NCBI GenBank assembly: GCA_014925825.1
Contig: JACGCK010000486.1
Coordinates: forward strand, 1-20,777
Direction: 5' to 3'
Source of the DNA: Pholiota molesta
Lineage: Eukaryota > Basidiomycota > Agaricomycetes > Agaricales > Strophariaceae
DNA length: 20,777 nt
Part shown: one piece after another, positions 9,803 through 19,702 of the stretch
Layout: every line of letters starts with the position of its first letter
Numbering within the stretch: position 1 is the stretch's first letter
Made by a program: the position numbers and the translations under genes
The notes under the pieces: model-generated
What the model was told of the DNA's origin: nothing
Database searches by the model: none
The model's input: the letters and a program-made list of their open reading frames with translations, nothing else

Positions 9803-11851
9803 TGCGAGTCTCTCCAACGTGCCCATACGCCTGGGGTCAGTATGGTACACCTTCCTTCAAATTCCACATTGTGGTGCTTTCCTTTGGATTGACATTCCTC
9901 ACCTCTCTGTTGGCGCAGTAGCGACACCTCATGACCGCCGCAATGCAACCAGTGCTAAAGTGCTCATCTTGGGAGGTGGGATGGCCGGCATTATTGCGGC
10001 GCGTACTCTGCACCAGGCCGGCATTGACAACTTTGTCATTGTTGAGGCGCGCGACGAGCTCGGCGGACGTATGCAGACCCAGAGCTTTGGAGGGAAGATA
10101 ATCGAACAAGGGCCAAATTGGATCCAGGGTACACAAGAAGGAAACGGCCCAGCAAACCCCATGTTAGTACTGGCAGAGAAACACAATCTCGCACGCCAGT
10201 TTAATGATTGGTTTGGGAGCGTCAGTGAGTACTATTTGCCTTTGTGCTATTTATTATGGCTGCGACACTCGTGTGTGCAGTTGATAGTGCTGGCGATATC
10301 TGATATATTCGCTCTATAGCCACCTACGATAACACAGGTGCTGTCGACTGGCTCGATGTGTTTGACACGTCCAGTAATCAATTTGAAGATTTAACCGCTG
10401 TTGCTGGTGCGTACTCTTTTGTATTCCTATGTACATGTGTTGGCGCTAGTGCGAGTGACTGTCACACCTTTAGGCGCCCGAGTAGATAGTAATCTCGTCG
10501 ATCTTTCGGCCCGATCTGGCTACAGCCTTGCCAAGGCGAAGCCCCAAACAGCTCATGCCTCAGCTGCAGAATATTACCAGGTTTATTTATTCCGTAAAGA
10601 TGTGCCTCATGAAATGTTGACTGTGTGATAGTTTGATTGGGAGTATGCACAGACTCCCGAAGAGTCTTCTCTGATAGCGTCTTCATGGGTACGTCAGCTC
10701 TCTCCTTTCTTTCGCAAAACATTCAAGCTCCAGCAAATGTCCAGGGAAACAACTTTACCTACAATACCGATCAAGGCGGTTTTTCGGACACCAATCTGAT
10801 GTCAATTGATCAGCGTGGATTCAAGAGTATAATCCAGCTCGAAGCCGACGAATTCCTTACAGCTAGCCAGAAGAAGTTGAACTCCGTCGTTAAAACGATT
10901 TCTTATTCAAAAAAAGGCGTTACTGTGACTCTGGACAATAACGAAACGATCAGTGGTGACTACGCCCTATGCACATTCAGTTTGGGAGTGTTGCAAAATG
11001 ACGATGTCGGATTCAAGCCTGAGCTTCCTGGTAGGTGATTTGCCTTAGTTGATGATGTTTCCTAACATTTTGTGGCCAGACTTCAAGCAGGAAGCGATCG
11101 ATAGCATGGTCATGGCCACTTATACCAAGATCTTTCTAAAATTTCCAATGAAATTTTGGTTTGACACAGAGGTCAACTATCTACCATTGTCTTTATCAAT
11201 TAATTTTAATGTGGTCCTGACCCTTGATAATATACATAGATGGCTATTTACGCCGATTCAGAGCGCGGAAGATATCCCGTTTGGCAGAGCTTGGATCATG
11301 CGAATTTCTTCCCTGGTTCTGGAATTGTGTTTGTAACAGTGACGGTGAGCTTCAACTGACAGTTTTCTGGCTGTTATTTCTGACGTAGAAAACAAATAGG
11401 GAGATTACTCTATTAGAGTCGAAGCACTTTCGGACCAGCAAATTCAGGAAGAAGTTATGGGCGTTGTCCGTTCGATGTTTCCTAATGTTACCGTACCGGA
11501 GCCCACCGAATTCTTCATCCCAAGATGGCACACCAACCCTCTTTTCCGAGGCTCCTACTCCAATTGGCCGCCAGCGTTTGCAAGCCAACATCTCGACAAC
11601 CTTCGGGCCAACGTCGACAGGCTCTTCTTTGCTGGTGAAGCAACCAGTAGAAAATATTTTGGTCCGTCTCATTCAATCAACCGTTTTAATTGTGCTAAAG
11701 CTGCGCTCAACCAGGTTTCTTACATGGAGCATACTTTGAAGGTCTTGATATTGCTACTAACATTGTCCAGTGCATCAAGGGCGGCAACCAATGCCCAGAT
11801 ATGGAACGTTTTACTCAGATCAACAATGTTCTTCCGTACGAGAATAATTAG
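9802..11851 (+). CDS. FAD-dependent amine (polyamine) oxidase, probably secreted; N-terminal frame unresolved
   Basis: Flavin amine oxidase (polyamine oxidase/MAO superfamily), oxidising an amine to aldehyde with release of H2O2. Mature-part exons: ..-10224, 10320-10406, 10474-10580, 10632-10688, 10745-11030, 11080-11171, 11240-11344, 11400-11661, 11715-11851. They give about 478 residues in one frame. Signatures: the Rossmann motif VLILGGGMAGIIAARTL, EARDELGGRM, EQGPNWIQGT, and the C-terminal FAD motif LFFAGEATSRKYFGFLHGAY followed by EGLDIATNIV. A classic signal-peptide core (VVLSFGLTFLTSLLAQ, ending at 9918) is encoded just upstream but one frame away from ATPHDRRNATSAKV. A 35-nt intron (9918-9952) would join them but is unusually short. 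The uninterrupted mature frame starts at ATG 9738 and lacks a signal peptide. The start given (9802) is in the signal-peptide frame and is uncertain. Confidence 0.8.
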
Positions 11852-12884
11852 AAGTATTCATTTGGGGAAGCAATAACTCTGAATCTTGATATACTTAAAT
11901 GGCGTTTATGTTTTGCCTAGTCGAATAAGTATCGAGTTGGGATCTTGGAAATATGACGGGCAAGAATCTCAAGCCTGCACAAGTAGCTATACCTGAGCTA
12001 TACGCATTCACTTAGACTCACTTTCACTGATGCCCATGGATCAACAAGCTTCGTTCTTTAGGCCATGTGTGGAGTAAAACCATGCTCACATGGACTTTGA
12101 GATTGATGTAAAAGATTTATGAAAGATTGATGTAGAATGGTCTGCTAAAATTCTTGACATCAGTAGACGTTAGTCCAGAAATTGTTGCTCGATGAAACAA
12201 GCCTAGGTAGTCTGTTCGTTTGCTGTTTGCTGTTCGTTCACTGGCAGTGGGAGATTACATGCACGCTCCAGGCTTGGCGCTGGTCATTGTTGCAAGGTTG
12301 TGATAGGTTGCGATCTCGGTTGCCGTCGCCAATGCGAAATTGCTTCCTGCAGTCTGCTTGACTTTTCTCTCTTTCTTTCAGTGTATGGACGACGATAAGT
12401 AATACATATTTAGCATTTTAACTGGTGCCATATTTTTATTCGTTCAACATTGGTCTTACATACATCATTGCTCATTCACGAAAATGGCAGATTCATCATT
12501 CAATATGCAAGGTCGATCACCGGATCATGGTGCGTGGGAAAGTTTTGGGGATAATGCGACCTGGAACTTGTGGAAGCAACCTGGACTCGGAAGCTTGCAT
12601 GCTACCAAGCTGCGGTTGCGATACCACGGCGACGGTAACCGGTCGTGAGTTCGGACAATACTAATATCAACCATGGCAGCCTGTAGTCTTCAACCAGGCA
12701 CTGCGTCCTTTGGAAGGAATCCTTCTTGCTTTTGTCTCCATCCTTCAATTCTTTCCCTTTCGGCTGGTCCTTTTTCTCGTCTTTTTTACATCTTGGGGGG
12801 AATGCTGCAGGCCTACAACTCCATTCAGTTTCTTTTTAGCTTGAGGCACCATTAGCCTGCCATTTTTTTGAGGGACACCGCAAA
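11852..12884. other. Intergenic/promoter region between the amine oxidase and the membrane protein
   Basis: About 1 kb between two plus-strand genes. The first part should hold the amine oxidase 3' UTR. A pyrimidine-rich tract at about 12721-12797 is typical of fungal core promoters and lies 90-165 bp before the next ATG. A 79-codon open frame (12425-12664) shows no domain and was not accepted. Confidence 0.5.
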
Positions 12885-15562
12885 ATGTGGACACTCAGCA
12901 GTCGCCAGGTCTTCAAACGAACTCTTTCTGTAACAAAAATCAACATCCTGGTGAGTAATGACCCCTTCTCCTTAGATGCGCTTCTTTAACCTGCTGCTTC
13001 TTTGAAACCTAGTACGCCAGAGTTACTCTGACACGGTTCACTACTCTGTATTTCTTTTTCGCCATCATCACATGTATCATTTTGAGTGGACTCCAAGGAG
13101 TCACCTTTACCGACAACTCCAACGCAATCTCTGCCCTTACGGCCATCGTTGGTAACAACCGTCTGGATCACGGTATTGTGGTGTTGGAAGGACGCACACT
13201 ACGTCTTTGCGATAGCATTCCACATCAAGCTGGAACCAATTGCACAGATGTTTTGACATTTGGGCCAAAGGATTTGCAGAACCGCTCTGCGCAGGAGGTT
13301 TGTTCGCATTATTCAAAGTTGGGGCTTTTCTGTGATACTCAGATTTTCTGTTGTTCAGGCAACCCTAGATCGTCGGGATTCTGGAGAAGATGATGACGAT
13401 GAGAATGATTCATATGGTTACGATGATGAAGTTTCCCAAGCATCGGACGAGGGAAACAGCACTTTTCAAACATTGGACAGTGGCGGTAATGATACCTCCC
13501 CGGTTTCCGCAAACCAAGATTCATCAGTCATTCTTCATGCAAGCTGTATCTTGTCCTTACGGTGGCTCGATGAAACGTAAGGATGCCTTCTACCAATAGA
13601 ACATTCAAAGCAACTCATTGCTTTCTTTCCATCTAGTATTCAAGATAATCAGCGAGAGATGTTGTCACCTTCGGATTCGAGTTGTGGCTTTTGTCCTCGC
13701 TTTAGTAACGGTAGATGCTTTCAAATTCGTATCTGCATGGTTGTATTCTTACCCAGATGCAGATTTTGAACGAATCAATCCCTCACTTGGTTGCAGCTGT
13801 CCTCGGCCATATATTTGGTACAGCATGGTCTGGATACCGTGTACAATCCATGAAGAACCTGAGGTCGATTTACCAGAACTATATTCTTCCAGAAGCTTGT
13901 GATAATCACGACTTGCTAGGAACTGGTGGGATATTCGAATTGATCATGGTGTATGCACTTTATATCATGACTATCATTCGCTCGTTAACATTATTTGTGA
14001 TTAGATTCCAGTTGTTGTCATGAACTGTGTTGCCCTGATAGCACTGAGTTTGCTCTCCGTCAAGCTTTTCCGAGTAAGTTCGATGTTCTGTCGCAGAGAC
14101 GCGTACGTGTATCTAACCGTCAAGTCAACTAGGTATACACGACAGAATCCTTTAGTCGTGTTGGCGCTTCTGCCAAGGTCCACAGAATGTACAAGGTAAC
14201 AACAAGAATCCAATTTATCGATTCTTCTTTCTTAGCAGTCTGCGACGTAGATTGTGTTGCTGTTCTCCGTGTGCCTCCAGCTCTCGGGATTTTTCTCTGT
14301 CGCTGCAAGTGGGATGTGGATCGACAAGGTGTGTCATGGCGCTGTAAGGCAACTGGCAGCCCATTCCAAACTATACCTTGCGGCGTTTATTGTAACCTTG
14401 GTGGTGGGTTCCAAATTTTCCGTATTTCATTATAATGCGCGTGCTAAAACTATACTTCATTCTCTAAATGTAGATGACATTTCCTTGGTTCTATTTGGTA
14501 TGATCTCGCCGCATGCTTTTCCGTCTCAAGGTCAGTCATTGATTTGCTGGTACTCATATAGGGCTGGGTTTGTGTTCGCAAGGAATGCAAGATTAGATTC
14601 GGGATTTTCATTGCAATTTCCGTTTTCCTTCTCGTAATCTCGACGCTAATGTTCGAAAGTCCTCGTGAGTGAAAAATAATGGCTTTCATCCGTAAATGTC
14701 CTACTAATTGATACATCGTCTACAGTATATCGCTTCATCTTTGCTTGCTGGCCCCTTTTCCGGACTATGACCGTCACGGCCTACGTTCTTATCGTCATAA
14801 CCACCATCCTGGCTGTTCTCTGCCGCCTGAACTTTGGTAAAGGCCTTGCGCATTATCGTACGTCGTAACAAACAGCCTGCGATTTCAGTTTTCCTGACGA
14901 TCCATGTTTCCCCCCTTATAGTCCAGGTCACCGATGCCCTCGAAGGCATGGACTTTACGCCCGTCGTTTTCCCAAAAGAAAAAGACGACGGCAGAGACCT
15001 CGAGAAATATGATATCGCAGACAGCGAGCTCGCTCCTATCAATGCCCCCTTTGCGCCGATGACCATCCGCGTCCCCGCCGCCGCCTTCAGCACATCGGGC
15101 AAGCCCAAGACGGGCGCGCGCGGGCAGTCCGTGTACTCCGACGTCAGGGGCTCTGCGGTGTACATCTCCTCCACGCCGCCGCTCGTCTCGGAGCTCAGCG
15201 CCGCGCCGCGCCGCCTCTCGCGCACGGCGAGCCTGCGGAGCATCGCGACGGTCCCGGCGTACCCGCGCCTGTCGACGCTCGCGCCGGGGCCGGGGACGGG
15301 CGAGGGGGAGGGCAACGGCGGCACCCGCGGGAAGCGCAGGTCGAAGTCGGCGAGGGTGGCGTCGAGGCCCGCGCCTGCGCGCCAGGAGGCGCCGGTGGTC
15401 GAGGCGAAGTCTGGAGTTGAGGCGTGGCGCTCGGAGTTCTTTCTATCTTCCTTGACGTCGAGCCCTACTTCGCTTTCGTCTACTCTGTCTGGCAGCCCGC
15501 CGAGGAAAATAGGATTGCCGTCCAACCCGCGCATGGGGACGGGGCGCTCCTCGCCTTTCTGA
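12885..15562 (+). CDS. Uncharacterised polytopic membrane protein with N-terminal ectodomain and about 7 C-terminal TMs (intact paralogue)
   Basis: I do not recognise a named family. Exons: 12885-12950, 13013-13297, 13359-13576, 13653-13704, 13757-13948, 14005-14073, 14133-14195, 14251-14403, 14474-14497, 14562-14664, 14726-14857, 14922-15562; 1998 nt, 665 residues. Order: short basic N-terminus; TM or signal anchor (about 33-50, FTTLYFFFAIITC); an ectodomain of about 140 residues with CDSIPH, NCT/NRS/NST/NDT glycosylation sequons and an acidic run (GEDDDDEND); then hydrophobic segments near 198-211, 217-235, 272-292, 316-338, 352-374, 386-404 and 421-443. The last ends in CRLNFGKGLAHY, followed by a tail of about 210 residues rich in Ser, Pro, Arg and Ala and very GC-rich. 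Anchor plus ectodomain plus seven helices is a receptor-like layout, but this is inference. A paralogue lies at 16530-19345. The TM2 exon (13653-13704) appears to read a shifted frame. Confidence 0.7.
14474..14497 (+). other. 24-nt micro-exon shared with the paralogue
   Basis: It encodes MTFPWFYL between the 153-nt exon 14251-14403 and the GW-starting exon. The minus-strand copy has the same arrangement: a 153-nt exon (17803-17651), then a 24-nt exon (17413-17390) encoding LLIPWIAM. The conserved length, phase and PW core show that both the exon and the gene pair are homologous. Confidence 0.7.
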
Positions 15563-16529
15563 GTTATGATCAGGGAAGTCCAGCTGCGAGTACTTCGCAA
15601 GTGCTGTGCATGGCTTTGACTTTCGTTTACAGTTCTATTTGAGAGAGTCTGTTTTATACAAGTCCGCTACTCTCTAGCTCAGTAGAGACGCTGTCATTTC
15701 TTGCTATTTATCTATTTAGATACCATTTTGCGGTCGTATACATACGTACTTATGTACCTCAATGCAGGGGCTTTGTTGTGCCTCGACGTACTGTAAAAAG
15801 AAATAAGGATTCCGACCCAAGTCGACGTTTGTCATTTGTGTTTTTAGTGTTTTGTATTATACAAACCAGGGCATTGTGCCCACATGTATAACTAGTTTCA
15901 AACTAGTCTTGTAGTAGTCTCGTAGATTTCCGGAGCATGAACCTATGAACCTCTTATTACCTTTGCATAGCGCGCTAATTGTTATCCAAAATTTAAATAG
16001 CTTTCTACATCTATGATGGAAGCTTCCCTCATGTTGAAGCTTGTTGTGGATACAAAATCGGAATGATCAAATGTACCACCAAGTATACGGGCGCTTAAAT
16101 AATAGAGCTACCCGGTATCATGGGCGCTTACAGCATTAGACGGCTCTCTGACGAGACCCTGGCGATCTACTCATAACTGCGACTCGGATCATTACTTATC
16201 GGAATATATTCAGATATCCTCCGGGCTACAGCCCAGCAAAATCCGTGCAGTATCTGATCTTCAAAATTGAGATAGCATCTATATAATGACAGTGTAATTC
16301 CATTAATACAATACAAGGTGGTCTCGAGTCGCGAGTCCGTAATCGATGGCCATCAATGACACATCTCTCCACTCCACCCACCCACGCCCTCGAAAACACG
16401 TATATCACAAAGCGGGCGAAAACAAGAAAAGAGAGCAAGAAAAGACTGTCGTCCGGGGTTCGCTGGGAGCCCGGGAGGTAGGAATTGCGCACGCACAGCG
16501 TCGAACGGAACACGCCCTTGATAAGTACG
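15563..16529. other. Convergent 3' intergenic region between the two membrane-protein paralogues
   Basis: About 970 bp of AT-rich DNA between tail-to-tail genes, in strong contrast to the GC-rich coding ends on both sides. A compact inverted repeat (ctagttt-c-aaactag, 15892-15906) is present. No open frame with recognisable content was seen; it presumably holds both 3' UTRs and polyadenylation sites. Confidence 0.5.
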
Positions 16530-19345
16530 CTAAAACGGCTCCGGCCCACGGGGCGGCTGCGCCTCCACGTCCGCCGCCGCGCCCTGTCGCACAGGCCACT
16601 CCTCGGCGGCGGCGGCGCCGCCCATGACCGGCAGCGTCGACACGAAGAACATGGGCGCCTGGTTGACGAGGTCGTCCGGGTCCATTTTGTCGTCGTCGTC
16701 GAAGGAGCCCTTGCGCATGGAGTTGGACCTGGACTTGCGCACGGTGCTCGCGGTGCGGTGCGCGAACTCGTCCGGGGCGAAGTTCATCGCTGCGAGGGTG
16801 GACTCCGCGCGCACTGTACGTACGATAACGTGGTTGTCAGAGGTCTGGGGTGTTCGAGGGGGGAGGAAGGGAAGGACTCACGGTACTCCTTGAGGCCCTT
16901 GCCGAAGTTGAGCCGGCACACGATGCCGAGGGCCATGCTCGCGACGAGCAGCGTGAAGGAGGCGACGGTGAAGCACCCGAGGTACGGCCACTGCATGAAG
17001 GTCCTGTTCCCCGCACGCCCATACGCCCACACGACGCCCATAGACGTACACGCATGCAAGCACCGCAGGAGTAGCGCGCCCACAGAGATAATTAATGATG
17101 TTAATTAACACGCACAGCGAGCAATATACGGATAACACGGAATAGGGTTAGTAGTGAATGGTGGCCGTCAGCGCTATGAACCATCATATACGGCAGTGGA
17201 AGGCGTACCAGGGGAAGACCAGGGAGTAGAACATGACCGCCCAGCCCGTGATGATGAGGAACCCGATCCCGAGGAACACGAGCATCATCCTGCGCATCTC
17301 GCGGCGGATCGGCGTACCAGCCCTGCATGGTTCCATCCAGAAGTGATTAGAGAAAGAATGTTAATGTACGTAAGGGGACGACGACGCACCATAGCGATCC
17401 ATGGGATTAGAAGCTGCACGATGGAACGGCAACATAGAATGAATGGAAGGAAAGGGGGAAGCGTTGACGTTAGCGCTAGTCATTAACGGTGCGTGGGAGC
17501 GAACGGAGGGGTGGTAACAAGGACAGACGTAAACATGGACATGGAGATGAACCAATGACACCGAAATAGAAATAACAACAACAACGACAAAAAAGACATG
17601 GCAGGCAGACAGACAGACAGACAGAAAGGAGATGAGAGGGGACGACGTACGAGGACACTCGTGATATACACCGCCTGGTATGCCGCCGTGTGCTGCGAGA
17701 TGACCTTGATGGACGTGTTGGTGAGCACGTTGATCCAGAGGCCCATGCCCGCGGGGAGCACGAACGCCTCGAGCTGCAGGCACGCGAGCACGGCCATGAA
17801 GAACTAGAGGTAAACGGTCCGTAAATATGCGTCAGTTGATGATCAACGGATCCTGGGCTGTGCCAGAAGGGTGGGACAGACCTTGTGGACGCGCATGACG
17901 TGCTCCGGGGCGCCGACGCATTTGAAGGACTGCGCGCTGTAGATCTGGAGCAGCGTCCAGGAGAGGTAGGAGAAGAAGATGAGGCCGGTGCTGCTCAGGA
18001 AGAGGTCCGCGATCTGGGCGTTTGGGGGAAGCGCGGTGTTAGATGAGCGTTGGCGATCAGATGAAGGGCAGTGCGGGTGTGTGCCTCGTATATAGAATGT
18101 ATGGGATATGCACGCACCTCGAATTGCTGCCGCTTGGCGAAGAACTCTGGAAGAAGTCGAGCGCGCAGGCGCTTGCGGGCCTTTGATGATCTCGGCAAAA
18201 TTGGCGTTGAAGGCAGGCCCGCGCCAGATGGCATAGGAAGCCCAGGCGGTGGAGATCGCACGGGTCATCAAGACGGCCACTGATATAATGTAGATATAAA
18301 TAAGAATAGGGATGGATATGAGAGGCGAGCGCTTACACATGCGGCACAGAGTCATTGAGGATGGCGATGAAGGAGATGGCGAGGAGCCAGAATTGGAGGC
18401 TGACCCAGGTGATGTCTTCGCGCTTGAAGTTGGAGGCTGTAAATGTATTTTTGAGCTGTGCTTTAGTTAGTTGGCTAGGGTGAGGACGCACATCTCGGAT
18501 GGGTAAACGAGCGTCTGGAGGCACGTATGATCAAAGAAGAGGGGTGCTTGGACAGATGGCATGGTGATGTTGACGCCGTGAGCGATGGGTTTGACGGGTC
18601 GACGATGGGGACTATGCGCATGCCATCTTCCCAGTTGGCCAGGCTTCGGATGGGCTGCGAGAAAGAGTGTAAGAGGGTGAAGAAAGAGCCAGAGGGCACA
18701 TACCTGGTTGAGGGGCGGGCGGTGGAGTTGAATATGACGAAGCAAGGATCGGGTTGTTGGCCGTGGGGAATGTCATCACACATGCGCAAGACGAGATGGT
18801 TGCGTGTACCATCGAGGTAAGTGATGTTGCGAAAGGGAATGTCGCCACCGCTGACGATGCCTTCAACAAGGTGCCGTACTCGAGGTCGACGGAGTAGAGG
18901 AAGGACTGAATGAGGCCTGAACGAAGCAGTAGATGAAACTGAAGACAAAGAAGATGGTAGTGTACCGGTTCAGCGTAATGTGTGCCCACTGAGAAGAGTG
19001 AGTGAGCATAAAGTGCGGGAGGACGAGAGACGTACTGCTTTTTTAGCCTGTGTTTTGAGGCCTCTACGGGAAAGGACGGGGAAGTACATTGGAGAAGGAA
19101 CGTGGAAGCCTCGAGCCCAGAAGAAAGACGAAAAGTGGGAGGAAAGCCCAAAGTCAGAACCAGCTCTGAAGAGGGCGAGTACTAACGGTCCTGCCGACGA
19201 GAGGGAACAGGGAGAGAGCAGAGGGGATTCGATCAGCGACGAGCATACCAAATGTTGGCCGTCTTCTAAATAGACGCGTCCAAGAACTCTCTATGCCCGA
19301 CCACAACTCTGGCACGGCGTTGTCATGGTCGTTATGATTGGACAT
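16530..19345 (-). pseudogene. Decayed paralogue of the 12885-15562 membrane protein
   Basis: The same architecture and many matched segments: RYTTIFFVFSFIYC (TM1), LRMCDDIPH, DHTCLQTLVYPSEM, EDITWVSLQFWLLAISF (TM2), FFMAVLACLQLEAF, LGIGFLIITGWAVMFY, and CRLNFGKGLKEY followed by AAMNFAPDEF. Exon-like blocks: 19345-19249, 19190-19036, 18988-18704, about 18645-18512, 18455-18339, about 18279-18108, 18013-17882, 17803-17651, 17413-17390, 17322-17192, 17003-16882 and 16813-16530. The last block encodes an acidic tail much shorter than the plus-strand copy's. The conserved reading jumps frame without a usable intron near 18917, 18870, 18578, 18182 and 17316, and the phases do not match across 18338/18279 and 17192/17003. 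Alternative splices rescue single points (for example a donor at 17365) but not all. Either this copy is a pseudogene, or this stretch carries uncorrected indels; other genes here are clean. The start at 19345 is inferred. Confidence 0.6.
17605..17625. repeat. AGAC tetranucleotide microsatellite
   Basis: About five AGAC units inside the 237-nt intron 17650-17414 of the minus-strand paralogue. That intron is three to five times longer than most others in the window. Confidence 0.7.
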
Positions 19346-19702
19346 TGTTCTATCTGTCTTATTAAAAGATCCCGGCCTCGACGTAACAGAACAGCATCCC
19401 TGAGAACAACCGTCTGGGAAAAGCCGGCGATACGCTGCTCGACAGGGGCTGCAGTTGTTGAAGTTGTAGAGTACTTACTTTCAAGCGTCGTCAAAGTCAT
19501 TGTCGTCAAAAGCATTCTTGGATCCAGAAAAAAGAAAATTCTCAATTCTGCAGCGCTGTTGCATGGACTTTCCATGGAAAGACACAAGCGAAAGATGCGA
19601 ATAATTGGCTGGAGGGTAAAGAAAGCAAGCTGGCGATCGACGCTAGATCCCGGCAGGCATGGCCCGGGGAGACCGGGACTGCAGAGATTTCGATTTGTCG
19701 CG
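19346..19702. other. Short divergent intergenic region
   Basis: About 360 bp between the start of the minus-strand paralogue and the ATG of the plus-strand thioesterase, so it must serve as a bidirectional promoter. The thioesterase frame stays open upstream to 19325, but that extension is basic and unlike a mitochondrial leader, so it is taken as chance. Confidence 0.45.

Noticed and set aside
12425..12664. 79-codon plus-strand open frame before the membrane protein gene
   Set aside because: No similarity, no introns and no conserved composition; more likely promoter or UTR.
14704..15600. 298-codon minus-strand open frame
   Set aside because: It lies opposite the GC-rich tail exon of the membrane protein. 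Long antisense frames are expected in such GC-rich codon-biased DNA, and the plus frame splices cleanly to conserved exons.
16485..17108. 207-codon plus-strand open frame
   Set aside because: It overlaps the C-terminal exons of the minus-strand paralogue, whose CRLNFGKGL motif is conserved. The product is low-complexity Arg/Gly/His without a domain.
19325..19702. Upstream extension of the thioesterase frame
   Set aside because: The frame is open, but it reads a Lys/Arg-rich sequence overlapping the opposite gene's start, while the ATG at 19703/19712 begins a good mitochondrial leader.
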